Counted from the stretch's first letter, positions 43,780 to 52,172 are shown. The stretch: DNA of 64,000 nucleotides from Deinococcus humi (GCF_014201875.1 NZ_JACHFL010000011.1:62001-126000), one strand, 5' to 3'. Made by a program: numbers and translations. Notes: generated by a model not told the origin, from the letters alone.

Positions 43780-46053
43780 GTGCGTGCGTTCGCCGGCCTG
43801 GGCATCTCCCTGTGTTTACTCCTCGCCGCCTGTAACCAGGCGCCCAGCGTCACGCCTCCGAACGCGGCGCAGCCCAACTCCTCGATCCAGGTCCTGGGCA
43901 CCCTGGAGCTGAACGTGGACACCACGCTGGGCGGCCAGGCGGTCAGCTCAGGTGTCATCCCTGGCATGAGCCTCACCAGAGGGGAGAGCGCAGTCTATGA
44001 GGACGCGTTCTATCGGTATGTCAGCGTCGATTTCGTGATACGCAATCTGTCCTCCACCCCCCGGAGCAACGTGACCCTGCTGGCCATCGGAACGGACGCC
44101 ACTATTCCTGGCAGCCCTTACAGGGTGTTCAGGGACGAGAACGGCGAAGGGCTGGATTCAGCGATCGCGGCGGACATTCGTCCGTCTCACGGCTTCGTGG
44201 GCCCTGGTGTCCCTGACACGAGTGTGACGCGGGCGAGCTTCCAGGCGTACGAGGAAGGGGACGTCTCCCAGCTGAATGGCATTCGCGACATCAAGAACGC
44301 GTTCCCCTGGGGCTATGTGGCCACCCGTGAGGATGGGGGGCGTACCCTTGGGCCCAACGGGACGGCGAACGCAACAGCGAACTTCACCCTTGCCGTTCGC
44401 GTCCCCAAAGCCACCAATGTAGCCTCACTTGTTATGGCAGTCGCGGTGGTGACGGACAGCGAGATCCGCACCACCCGTGACGTTGTTGAGCGCAACAAGG
44501 ACCTGGATGGCAATGGCACCGCCACCCGCGCGAACGCGTTGAGTGTGGCAAACGGGGGGGCGCCCGTCACGGTCGCGACCATGCCAGGAGACCTGGCGAT
44601 CACGAGCTGCGCGTCTTGCGTCACCACCAACATCATGAATGTCCGCACCATGGGGACTCAGACAGCGGCCAGCGTCCGCCTGCTTGATCCTGCCCACCGG
44701 GCCCAAGTGGCGTTGACGGGCGAGGCCGTCGCCAACCTTGGCGGCAGCACGTTCGACGCCCTCAGCGCCACGCCGAATGTCAACGACGCGGGGCAGGTGG
44801 CGTTCTACTCGACCTTGATGGGAAGCGCCACCCGTGGCGTCTTCCTGAAATCGGCTGAAGACCTTGCTCCGTCTGCGGTGGCCTGGGCTGGACAGGAGGC
44901 GCCTGAGGCTGGGGGCGCGACGTACAACACGTTCGGTACGAGCCCCGTGCTGAATCCAGCTGGTCAGCTTGTGTTCTCTTCCGTGCTGAACAATGGCAGG
45001 ACCGCGATCTTCGTGGGGACGCCAGACGCGGTGACCCCGGTCGTGATCCAGGGCCAGGCGGCCCCAGGGACGGCCGGGAGCACCTTCAATGTTGGGCTGA
45101 ACAACTTCGTGTCCAATGCCGCGGGGCAGGTGGCTTTCTATTCGCCCCCCGACTCGTCGTCGACGACTGAACTCGTGGGCATCTTCTCAGGCCAGCCGGG
45201 CGATCTGACCCGTGTGGTGGTCTCAGGGGACAGCACTCCAGTCGGTGGGACGTACAGCTTTCCCAGCCCTGTCACACCGACGCTCAACAATGGTGGGGAT
45301 GTGGCGTTCGTCGCATCCATTACGGGTTCCTCTCGCGGCAATGGGGGCGTGTTCCTGCAGCAAGGCGGGGCCGTCGCACCCGTGGCCCTCCGGGGGACAA
45401 CGGGCCAGCAGTTCAGCAGTTTCAACACCAACCCACCGGCGCTCAACGACGTGGGGCAGGTGGCTTTCCTGGGGACGTTGAGCGGAGGTGGGCTGGCCGT
45501 TGCGATGGGCACCCCTGACAGTCTGACCATCCTGGCGCGGCAGAATGCCCAGGCTCCGAATGCCAGTGGCGCGGTGTATGGGGCTCTGGGCGCGCCGGCG
45601 ATCAATGGCAATGGTCAGGTGGCGTTTCAGGCAAATCTGAGCGGCGGGACAACCACCGCCGGCATTTTCCTGGGCACGCCGGATTCGGTTCAGATGGTGG
45701 CCCTGCAGGGCTCACCTGCGCCGGATGCTCCGGGACTGACCCTTGGCGCGTTCGGGACCACTGTCGCCCTGAACGACTCCGGGCAGGTGGCATTCACCAC
45801 CACGCTTTCTGGCAACGGTCAGGCCCTGTATGTCGGTACGCCTGAGAACCTGAGACTGGTGGCCCGCAAAGGAGACCAGATCGACACCAACCCCAGTCCC
45901 GATATCGAAACCCTGAAGACCGTCAACAGCATCTCCTTCACGTCGGGTTCGGGCGGTCAGGACGGCCGGGCCATGGGCCTGGCGGCGGACGGAACAATCA
46001 CTTTCCGCGTGACCTTTAGCGATAACTCAACCGGCGTCTACACTCTCCGCTAA
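43780..46053 (+). CDS. Surface lipoprotein: shared module plus NxxGxVAF tandem repeats
   Basis: 757 residues from GTG 43780, two bases after the precursor stop, so translation is coupled. Signal peptide with lipobox LLLAAC. Residues about 45-270 form a divergent copy of the shared module (LGTLELNVDTTLGG, YRYVSVDFVIRNLS, YRVFRDENGEGLDSAIAADIRPSHG, SFQAYEEGDVS, FPWGYVATRED). From about 310 to the end run seven repeats of about 55-60 residues with N-x2-G-x-VAF (NDAGQVAF, NAAGQVAF, NDVGQVAF, NGNGQVAF, NDSGQVAF), each followed by GIFLGTPD-like turns, a known choice-of-anchor beta-propeller-like repeat. It is probably an extracellular binding protein served or modified by the neighbouring RiPP genes. 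Confidence 0.88.
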   Translation: MRAFAGLGISLCLLLAACNQAPSVTPPNAAQPNSSIQVLGTLELNVDTTLGGQAVSSGVIPGMSLTRGESAVYEDAFYRYVSVDFVIRNLSSTPRSNVTLLAIGTDATIPGSPYRVFRDENGEGLDSAIAADIRPSHGFVGPGVPDTSVTRASFQAYEEGDVSQLNGIRDIKNAFPWGYVATREDGGRTLGPNGTANATANFTLAVRVPKATNVASLVMAVAVVTDSEIRTTRDVVERNKDLDGNGTATRANALSVANGGAPVTVATMPGDLAITSCASCVTTNIMNVRTMGTQTAASVRLLDPAHRAQVALTGEAVANLGGSTFDALSATPNVNDAGQVAFYSTLMGSATRGVFLKSAEDLAPSAVAWAGQEAPEAGGATYNTFGTSPVLNPAGQLVFSSVLNNGRTAIFVGTPDAVTPVVIQGQAAPGTAGSTFNVGLNNFVSNAAGQVAFYSPPDSSSTTELVGIFSGQPGDLTRVVVSGDSTPVGGTYSFPSPVTPTLNNGGDVAFVASITGSSRGNGGVFLQQGGAVAPVALRGTTGQQFSSFNTNPPALNDVGQVAFLGTLSGGGLAVAMGTPDSLTILARQNAQAPNASGAVYGALGAPAINGNGQVAFQANLSGGTTTAGIFLGTPDSVQMVALQGSPAPDAPGLTLGAFGTTVALNDSGQVAFTTTLSGNGQALYVGTPENLRLVARKGDQIDTNPSPDIETLKTVNSISFTSGSGGQDGRAMGLAADGTITFRVTFSDNSTGVYTLR

Positions 46054-46069
46054 ATCTTGACACCGTGAA

Positions 46070-46110
46070 GATCACCTGCGTGTCCTCCATGGAGAGGTGT
46101 GCAGGTGATC
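46070..46110 (+). terminator. Terminator-like inverted repeat
   Basis: GATCACCTGC and GCAGGTGATC are perfect arms around a 21-base loop that itself contains CTCCATGGAG. It is 17 bases past the lipoprotein stop, but lacks a T-run, so read-through into the HprK-like fragment is likely. Confidence 0.55.
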
Positions 46111-46204
46111 CTCGTCCTGACGTCCAGCCGCGCTAGGCTGCCGGAATGCCAGCGGAAGCTCCTGAACGGGCCATACAGGTTTGTACCCCTCGTTCTGTGG
46201 CGCC

Positions 46205-46453
46205 ATGACCAGCCATCTCGACCGCTTCCTGAGCCTGGACGCGGAGATGCACCTGATCGGTCTTGGTCCGGAGACCAGGCCATGGCTGCGGCGCCACTGG
46301 GGGTATTCCAGTGGATCAGACCCCAGCCGCGTTGTGAAGATCCGATCTGGCCCTGTCCCGGACCCTCCGGCCATTAGCCCCCAGCAAGTGCCGGTTGCGG
46401 GACTTAACGTGCCGTGCTGGGTGCAGGAAGGGCAGGTTTGGATCATTCGGGAC
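46205..46453 (+). pseudogene. Second HPr-kinase-like gene, cut by an IS6 element
   Basis: From ATG 46205: MTSHLDRFLSLDAEMHLIGLG, then LRRHWGYSSGSDPSRVVKIRSG and VPCWVQEGQVWIIRDGCVAL. This aligns with residues 1-85 of the HPr-kinase-like protein at 40341 (FLSLDALVTTSGIG, LRQQWGYAGVSSPSRKIILRYG, LPVRVRGDELWLGEALHL). The IS6 element starts at 46454 and removes the P-loop and everything after it; nothing remains beyond its right end. Before that event the plus-strand operon was precursor 1 - lipoprotein - HprK. Confidence 0.72.
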
Positions 46454-47261
46454 GGTTGTGTTGCCTTAACCAGTTCAGGGTAGGCTGACCGTCCGTGAGC
46501 GATGCCAAGCCCTACCGCCATCGCTTTCCGATGATGATCATCCAACACGCCGTTTGGTTGTACCACCGCTTCCCTCTCAGCTACCGTGACGTGCAGGAAT
46601 TGCTCCACCAGCGCGATATCCAGGTCAGCCACGAAACGCTGCGCGAGTGGTGCATAAAATTCGGGCCTCTGTTCGCTGAGGAACTTCGTCAGCGGGAACC
46701 CCGCCGGGGTTCCCGCTGGCTTCTAGACGAGGTCTGCACAACGGTGGACGGTGTCCGACATTGGTTGTGGCGGGCCGTGGACGAGCACGGCTTCGTGCTT
46801 GATATCCTGCTCCAGAGACATCGTGATACCGAGGCGGCGAGAACCTTCCTGACCAGGTTGCTTGGCGCATACGGTGTTCCAGACACGATCTGCACTGATC
46901 AGCTGCGCAGTTACCGTGCCGCGATTCGGGAAATCCCGAGCCTCACCAACGTCGATCACTGGCAGGTGATGTCCACTGCACGCTGCAACAACGTCATTGA
47001 GCAAGAACACCGGTCTACGCGACGACAAGAACGATCCCAACAAGGGTTTAAACGGCGGAAACGTGCTCAAGAATTCCTGCGCTTGCATGCCCGGATCACT
47101 AACCTCCACCATCATTCACGTACCAGCGTTCCCGCCACGACTCGAAGAAACAACCAAAACCAAGCCTTCCAGACTTGGTTAACGGTCGCGGCAGGAGTGG
47201 TCTGAGATTCAGACCACCCCTGCCCTCAGTCTGCCGCGAAACAAGTTAAGGCAACACAACC
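46454..47261 (+). mobile_element. IS6-family insertion sequence, type B, 808 bp, apparently intact
   Basis: Perfect 17-base terminal inverted repeats GGTTGTGTTGCCTTAAC at both ends. One transposase gene fills it. The flanking 8-mers differ (TTCGGGAC and ATCCCAAC), so no target duplication remains; with the loss of the HprK 3' part this suggests an adjacent deletion after insertion. Confidence 0.88.
46495..47205 (+). CDS. IS6-family transposase (type B), likely active
   Basis: 236 residues from GTG 46495. YRHRFPMMIIQHAVWLYHRF, YRDVQELLHQRDIQVSHETLREW (HTH), WLLDEVCTTVDGVRHWLWRAVDEHG (first Asp), TICTDQLRSYRAAI (second Asp) and NNVIEQEHRSTRRQERSQQG (Glu) show a complete DDE set. Length is normal for IS6-family transposases (about 235-240). 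It is the only intact transposase in the window and could in principle mobilise related ends such as the right end at 62858. Confidence 0.88.
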   Translation: MSDAKPYRHRFPMMIIQHAVWLYHRFPLSYRDVQELLHQRDIQVSHETLREWCIKFGPLFAEELRQREPRRGSRWLLDEVCTTVDGVRHWLWRAVDEHGFVLDILLQRHRDTEAARTFLTRLLGAYGVPDTICTDQLRSYRAAIREIPSLTNVDHWQVMSTARCNNVIEQEHRSTRRQERSQQGFKRRKRAQEFLRLHARITNLHHHSRTSVPATTRRNNQNQAFQTWLTVAAGVV

Positions 47262-47300
47262 ATCCCAACAGCTTTAGCTTGCCAGAGCCGTTTTCCGTTC

Positions 47301-48050
47301 TCAGCGTGGAAGGGTGTCCTGAGTGCGTGACAGCGTCGCCTCGAAGGCGTAACGGTCTCCCCGGTACAGCGCCGTCACGAACTCGAAGGGTTGGCCTCCC
47401 TGGGTACGCGTCAGTTTTTTCAGGCGTAGCAGGGCGGTCTGAGGCGGGGCGCACAGCATCTGGGTTTCCATGGCACTGGGAAAGACTGCTTCGATGGTCT
47501 GGGTGGCATCTCCAATCTTCAGGGCATAGGTCTCTTCCAGCAGGCGGTAGATGGAGCCGCTGAGGTCATGTTCGCCCAGGGTGGAGAATTGATCGGCCAC
47601 CAGAAACATCGTCTCCAGCGCCATCGGCACCCCATCGGCAAAGCGCAGACGATTGATCTGCCAGACCTGCTGGCGGACATTGAGGTGCAGCACCCCGCGC
47701 ACCACCTCATCCGGCTTTTGCAGGGACACGTTGAGAACCCGCGCGCTCGGCGTCAGACCGCGCCGCTCCATGTCCTCGGTGAAGGAGGCCAGTTCCACCA
47801 CATTCTCAATCAGTTTGGGCTGACTGATGAAGCTGCCCGATCCCTGTACCCGTGTCAGGGTTCCCTCGGCTTCCATCTCGCGCAGGGCGTGGCGGGCAGT
47901 CATCCGGCTGACCTGAAAGCGCTCGGCGAGTTCGCGCTCGGACGGCACCCGGTCACCGGGGTTGAGCTCGCCGCTGAACATCTTTTCTCGGAGATCTCGC
48001 TTGACTTGCAGGTAGAGCGGGGAAGCTGCCTCAGGGGCCATGCGGCTCAT
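47301..48050 (-). CDS. GntR-family (HutC-type) repressor of the mannoside regulon
   Basis: 249 residues. N-terminal winged helix: PLYLQVKRDLREKMFSGELNPGDRVPSERELAERFQVSRMTARHALREMEAEG (in parts; recognition helix SRMTARHALREM). C-terminal UTRA effector domain: VWQINRLRFADGVPMALETMF, and QPFEFVTALYRGDRYAFE. HutC-type GntR proteins bind sugar phosphates or related ligands and operators like TGGTCTAGACCA. Two matching sites (52116 and 52327) lie in the divergent promoters. It is the last gene of the minus-strand operon (four-base overlap with the kinase), so it is autoregulated. Confidence 0.88.
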   Translation of the reverse strand: MSRMAPEAASPLYLQVKRDLREKMFSGELNPGDRVPSERELAERFQVSRMTARHALREMEAEGTLTRVQGSGSFISQPKLIENVVELASFTEDMERRGLTPSARVLNVSLQKPDEVVRGVLHLNVRQQVWQINRLRFADGVPMALETMFLVADQFSTLGEHDLSGSIYRLLEETYALKIGDATQTIEAVFPSAMETQMLCAPPQTALLRLKKLTRTQGGQPFEFVTALYRGDRYAFEATLSRTQDTLPR

Positions 48051-49579
48051 TCTTGGCCCTCCTTCCCGGAAAGCGCAAGGGTGGACGCAGCCCTCAACTC
48101 TTCACACAATCGCGCATACCCGGACAGCCAGCGGTGATATTCCGTTTCCAGCACGGCGTATTCGCGGTGACGCTCAGGGTTGGGTGTGGCGACATTTTCG
48201 GTCTGCGCTCCGGTGGTGGAGGCGGCGCGCAGGTCGTGGTGCAGGCCCAGTCCCTGCGCGGCCACCAGCGCCAAACCGCGCAACGTGACCTCGGTGCCAG
48301 TGAGCGTCAGGTACGGCACATTCAACACGTCGGCCTTGATCCCGTTCCAGAGTGTGCTGACCGCTCCACCGCCCATCACCCGCACCTGCTGCAAGGGTGG
48401 ACGCGCCGAGAGTGTGCCGAGCTGCCGCACCGCGCCACTGAATTCGTAGGCCACCGCCTCCAGTAGGGCGCGGTGCAGGTGGGCTGGACGGTGCGCCAGG
48501 GTCAGTCCGTGCCAGCCGCCCTGCAAGGCGGGCGTGTCTGGGCAGGCGCGGCCCAGTGCGTGCGGTGAGAAATACAGGCCCCGGTTGGGCGGCACAAGGC
48601 TGGCCCGCGCGTCCAGCGCCGCGTAATCGCCGCCGCCAAACTCATCCACGAACCAGCGGTGCGTGAGGCCGCTGCCGTTGATGTACATCAGCGCGTACCA
48701 GTCGTCCGGCCCCAGTGGGCTGGCAATAGGTTGCAGCGTGAGGCTGGGATCGGCAGGATAGCCACGCGAATACTGGGTGAAGACGCTGTAGCTTCCGGCG
48801 ATGTCCAGGGCAATCGCCGGATCACTGAGGCCCGCGCCCAGAAAGCCTGCCGCCGAGTCGCCCACTCCGGCGAAGATCGGTACCCCGGCCCGCAGCCCGA
48901 TCTGATCAGCGGCGGCTCCGCTCAGGTGGCCCACCACGTCGTTTGCCGCCACAATGCGCGGTACCTGATCGGGCGAGACGCCGAAGGCCGCGAGCAGCTC
49001 CGCGTCCCAGTCCCGCTGGGCGGTGTGGGCCACACCGAACCATGTCAGATAAGTGGAGTCTATGAACGCGGCCTCCGCCGTCTGGGCCGAGAGCCGACCT
49101 ACGACGTAGCTCGCCAGCGTGGACAGTTTGGCGATCCGGCGCGCCATCTCAGGCTGCTCGCGCTTCCACCAGCGCAGACGTGGCGCACTGATGGGTCTGG
49201 CCCCGATGCGCTGGGGCAGCCAGTCCTGCTCCGCATTCCACACCTGCTCGAGATCAGCCTGATAGCGGCGGTCCAGGGTAGAGGGAAACCACGGCGACAG
49301 CGCCTCGCCCGCCGCGTCCAGGGCCATCACGCCGCCCATCTGCCCGGAGACGCTTAGGGCGGCAATGCTACGCTGGGGCACTTGCTCCATGACCTCGCGC
49401 AAAACCCGCAAGGCCCCCGCGTAGATTCCGTCCGCCTTCTGCTCGGCCACCCCTGGCGCGGGCTGGTGCATCGGCGTCGGCGTGGTGGCCAGGGCAAGCA
49501 CTGTCCCCCCAGCGTCCAGCACGCCTGCTTTAATCACGCTGGTTCCCAGATCAAGGCACAGCATCAGCGGGGCGCTCAT
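48047..49579 (-). CDS. FGGY-family carbohydrate kinase (xylulokinase-like)
   Basis: 510 residues. Phosphate-1 motif LCLDLGTSVIKAGVLD, SVSGQMGGVMALD, the central hinge GVGDSAAGFLGAGL and the late adenosine motif VMGGGAVSTLWNGIKADVLN followed by TEVTLRGLALVAAQGLGLH. These kinases phosphorylate free sugars or polyols (xylulose, gluconate, ribulose, fructose analogues). The substrate cannot be fixed; the dehydrogenase genes before it suggest that a keto-sugar made by oxidation of a sugar alcohol is phosphorylated. Coupled by ATGA overlaps to the genes on both sides. Confidence 0.88.
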   Translation of the reverse strand: MSAPLMLCLDLGTSVIKAGVLDAGGTVLALATTPTPMHQPAPGVAEQKADGIYAGALRVLREVMEQVPQRSIAALSVSGQMGGVMALDAAGEALSPWFPSTLDRRYQADLEQVWNAEQDWLPQRIGARPISAPRLRWWKREQPEMARRIAKLSTLASYVVGRLSAQTAEAAFIDSTYLTWFGVAHTAQRDWDAELLAAFGVSPDQVPRIVAANDVVGHLSGAAADQIGLRAGVPIFAGVGDSAAGFLGAGLSDPAIALDIAGSYSVFTQYSRGYPADPSLTLQPIASPLGPDDWYALMYINGSGLTHRWFVDEFGGGDYAALDARASLVPPNRGLYFSPHALGRACPDTPALQGGWHGLTLAHRPAHLHRALLEAVAYEFSGAVRQLGTLSARPPLQQVRVMGGGAVSTLWNGIKADVLNVPYLTLTGTEVTLRGLALVAAQGLGLHHDLRAASTTGAQTENVATPNPERHREYAVLETEYHRWLSGYARLCEELRAASTLALSGKEGQE

Positions 49580-51273
49580 GGGCGGATCGCTTCCGGTCCA
49601 TCAGGCCGCGCGAATTGCGCGAACAGGGCCTTCTCGGCGGCTTTCGTCCAGCGCCCCTCGCGCAGACGAGCGTGAACCGTGGGAGCCACCGCTAACAACT
49701 CCTCCAGCCCCAGCAGCGGCAAATCCAGCAGCGGTGGATACACGATGATCTTGCCGGTGTAGCGCCCGTCCATCACGGCAGCCAGCCCCTCCCGCGCCGC
49801 CCGCAGGCCGCACACTGCCGCGATGACCGATGTGGCTTCCAACTCACCGCTCAGTGTTTTTTGAATTACCCGGCGCTGATCAGCCATGGTGGAGCCGCTG
49901 GTGCCGGTAAACTCGGCGCGGAAGTGGGCGACGTTTTGCAGTGGCAGGCACAGGCTTTGGCCTTCTGGAATGCCTGCGAAGAGGGCCAGCAGCCCATCCT
50001 GGCGGAGAAAACCAGCAGCGTACTGCATCTCAGTCACGCTGGGAATATTCACCACCACATCGTCAAAACCACCCAACCGCCGCGCTTCTGCCTCCAGAAG
50101 GCCCGGTTGCTGCACGGGGCTGATGAGCTTCAGCGTGATGCCACGTTCGGCCGCCCGCTCTGCGAAGGACGTCTTCAATTCCAAGAGCCGCGCCACCCCT
50201 CGGTTGGTAGCAACGATGGTGCTGGGTGGAGTTGGCAGACTCAGGGCGCGTTCCAGATGCATCCGGCCCATCGCTCCGCCCGCGCCGTGGATCAGCAACG
50301 TGCCGCCGGGGCGCAATTCGGCTCGGTGTTCACCGTAAGCGGCGCTGATGTCTGGTCCTGCCTGACCTACCAGGCTGATCGGTTCATAGTGCAATCGACT
50401 GGCGTCCACATTGGTTTCATAGCGCCGCGTGTTGTCTACCGAGACACTCAAGTTCAGCAGCCCACCTCGCGAGAGGAGCGGCAGTGCAAGTTCGGGAAGA
50501 CCATCGGTTGGGTCAAGCAGGATGATGTCGTCAAAGGTCTGTGAACCGTCTAACACGTCTGCCAGTTCGGCTGCCCTGACCGCATGACCCTTTGTGCCCA
50601 GCGTCTGCGCATAGTCCCGCGCTTCTCCACTCAGAACCACCTCACCGCTTGCGAATGTGGGGAGCACAAACCCCGCCGCCGCACTGTCCCCATGAATCCA
50701 GAGGCGTCCGCCCTTCAGGGGCCGGAGTCGCCGTTTGGGCTGATAGGCCATCTCCACGCAGGCCCACGGCTCGGTGACGGCCACGTCCGCGAGACTGAGC
50801 CGCCCATCCGGGTCCAGGTCATCTACCGAAAAGACGTAGGGCCCACCGTCGCCTTCAAGGACATCGCTGCCCAGCACCAGATACTCGGTCAGGCCGCCGG
50901 GCAGCGTCACCCCGAAGCAGCGGCGCTCGCCCCCCACGAACGCGTCGGGTTGCAGGGCCAGCCGCTGACCCACCCGGTACGTCCCGCGCCGCTGCTGACC
51001 CACCGCCACCACGGTCAGCGCGACTTCATGGCCCAGGCGGGTAGGCTGCGCCGCCAGGTCACGTCCGCGCAGCAGGGGATAGCTGGCTCCCAGCCGCAGC
51101 ATCTTGCCATCCGAGGCGCACAGCGTCACCGCGTCCACCCTGACGAGCAGCTCATCAGGGCCAGGGTTGGGAATGGCTTCCAACACCGGCTGTCCACCAA
51201 CGCCCACGCCGCTCAGTCCGCCTCCGAAGAACGGCCATGAGAGCATGGGATCCTCCACCTGGGCACACTTCAC
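49576..51273 (-). CDS. Alcohol-dehydrogenase-like protein, double length (565 aa)
   Basis: N-terminal medium-chain dehydrogenase features: DELLVRVDAVTLCASDGKMLRLG, TRLGHEVALTVVAVG, YRVGQRLALQPDAF; the catalytic-zinc ligands Cys (TLCASD) and GHE are there. Residues 180-330 form a Rossmann-like part (GRLWIHGDSAAAGFVLP) and a second nucleotide-binding fold follows (LRPGGTLLIHGAGGAMGRMHLERAL), giving an unusual length against the normal 340-350 residues. Proteins of this type are found with SDR and FGGY genes for sugar-alcohol or sugar-acid catabolism. The start is GTG 51273, overlapping the SDR stop (GTGA); ATG 51249 is an alternative. Confidence 0.8.
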   Translation of the reverse strand: MKCAQVEDPMLSWPFFGGGLSGVGVGGQPVLEAIPNPGPDELLVRVDAVTLCASDGKMLRLGASYPLLRGRDLAAQPTRLGHEVALTVVAVGQQRRGTYRVGQRLALQPDAFVGGERRCFGVTLPGGLTEYLVLGSDVLEGDGGPYVFSVDDLDPDGRLSLADVAVTEPWACVEMAYQPKRRLRPLKGGRLWIHGDSAAAGFVLPTFASGEVVLSGEARDYAQTLGTKGHAVRAAELADVLDGSQTFDDIILLDPTDGLPELALPLLSRGGLLNLSVSVDNTRRYETNVDASRLHYEPISLVGQAGPDISAAYGEHRAELRPGGTLLIHGAGGAMGRMHLERALSLPTPPSTIVATNRGVARLLELKTSFAERAAERGITLKLISPVQQPGLLEAEARRLGGFDDVVVNIPSVTEMQYAAGFLRQDGLLALFAGIPEGQSLCLPLQNVAHFRAEFTGTSGSTMADQRRVIQKTLSGELEATSVIAAVCGLRAAREGLAAVMDGRYTGKIIVYPPLLDLPLLGLEELLAVAPTVHARLREGRWTKAAEKALFAQFARPDGPEAIRP

Positions 51274-52046
51274 GAGGACACCAGCACCCCACCGTCCACT
51301 GCAATTGCTTGTCCAGTGATCAGGCGGCTTCCTTTGGAGGCCAGAAATTCTGCCAGCGCGTTCAAGTCTTCCACGGTGGTCAGCTCGTGCATAGGGATCT
51401 TGGCGGTCCGCTCCGCCAGGTATGCCTCGCGGGTGATACCGCGCTCCCCAGCCGTTTTCTCAGCGTATTCGAGCTGCATAGGGGTGAGGGTCACGCCGGG
51501 ACAGATGGCGTTCACCGTGATGCCGGATTCGGCCAGCAGCAGCGCCAGGCAGCGGGTATACATCACTACCGCCGCTTTGGTCACGCGGTAGGGAATGACA
51601 TGTGCTCCAGCCCGGAACCCGTTGTAGGACGCAGTGGTCAGGATACGCCCCTGTTTGCGTGCCATCATGCTGGGGATAAAGGCCCGGCAGGTGTACGCCA
51701 CGCCCTTGACGTTTACGTCCAGCGATAGGTCCCAGTCAGCAGGCTGCACATCAAAGTAATCGGCGGGACTCAGTACCCCGGCGTTGGCAAAGACCACATC
51801 CACCTGTCCGAAAGCGTCCAGTACCTGCGCCGCGACGCTCTGGGTGGCGGCAAAGTCGCTCACGTCCAGTGCGAAGCTAAGGGCCTGACCGCCGGCCGTG
51901 CGGATGTCCTGCGCTGTGGTCTCAGCGGCCTGTCCGTTCAGGTCCGCCACTGCCACGCCGTAGCCCAGCCCTGAGAAATGCAGAGCAAAGGCCCGCCCGA
52001 TGCCGCTGCCGCCTCCCGTGACGAAAATGAATTCACCATTCCCCAT
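51270..52046 (-). CDS. Short-chain dehydrogenase/reductase (SDR)
   Basis: 258 residues from ATG 52046, chosen because AGGAGAGAT lies just before it (a longer frame reaches 52211 but covers the operator). FIFVTGGGSGIGRAFALHF is the cofactor motif, VVFANAGVL the NAG motif, ILTTASYNGFRAGAHVIPYRVTKAAV holds Ser, Tyr and Lys of the active site, and GQAIAVDGGVLV ends it. Such SDRs oxidise sugar alcohols or keto-sugars with NAD(P). First gene of the minus-strand operon (SDR - ADH - kinase - GntR), whose GntR operator sits in its leader. Confidence 0.9.
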   Translation of the reverse strand: MGNGEFIFVTGGGSGIGRAFALHFSGLGYGVAVADLNGQAAETTAQDIRTAGGQALSFALDVSDFAATQSVAAQVLDAFGQVDVVFANAGVLSPADYFDVQPADWDLSLDVNVKGVAYTCRAFIPSMMARKQGRILTTASYNGFRAGAHVIPYRVTKAAVVMYTRCLALLLAESGITVNAICPGVTLTPMQLEYAEKTAGERGITREAYLAERTAKIPMHELTTVEDLNALAEFLASKGSRLITGQAIAVDGGVLVSS

Positions 52047-52115
52047 ATCTCTCCTAGAGCTGAATCTTTGCAGCGAGTCGCCTGGCTGACACTCTGTTAT
52101 CCCGTCTGCGTGTCT

Positions 52116-52127
52116 TGGTCTATACCA
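52116..52127. promoter_or_regulatory. GntR operator in the minus-strand promoter
   Basis: TGGTCTATACCA, an imperfect palindrome of the HutC/NagR type. It lies about 16-27 bases past the -10 of the minus-strand promoter (TTGACC at 52172-52167, 18-bp spacer, TACAGT at 52148-52143), i.e. near the transcription start, fitting repression by the GntR protein of the operon. Confidence 0.75.
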
Positions 52128-52142
52128 TTTTAAGTCCTGCCG

Positions 52143-52172
52143 ACTGTAGCAGTCGATGAGGCGGAGGGTCAA
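52143..52172 (-). promoter_or_regulatory. Promoter of the SDR-ADH-FGGY-GntR operon
   Basis: On the minus strand TTGACC (52172-52167), 18 bases, TACAGT (52148-52143). The operator follows downstream. The leader to ATG 52046 is about 90 bases. Confidence 0.55.
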
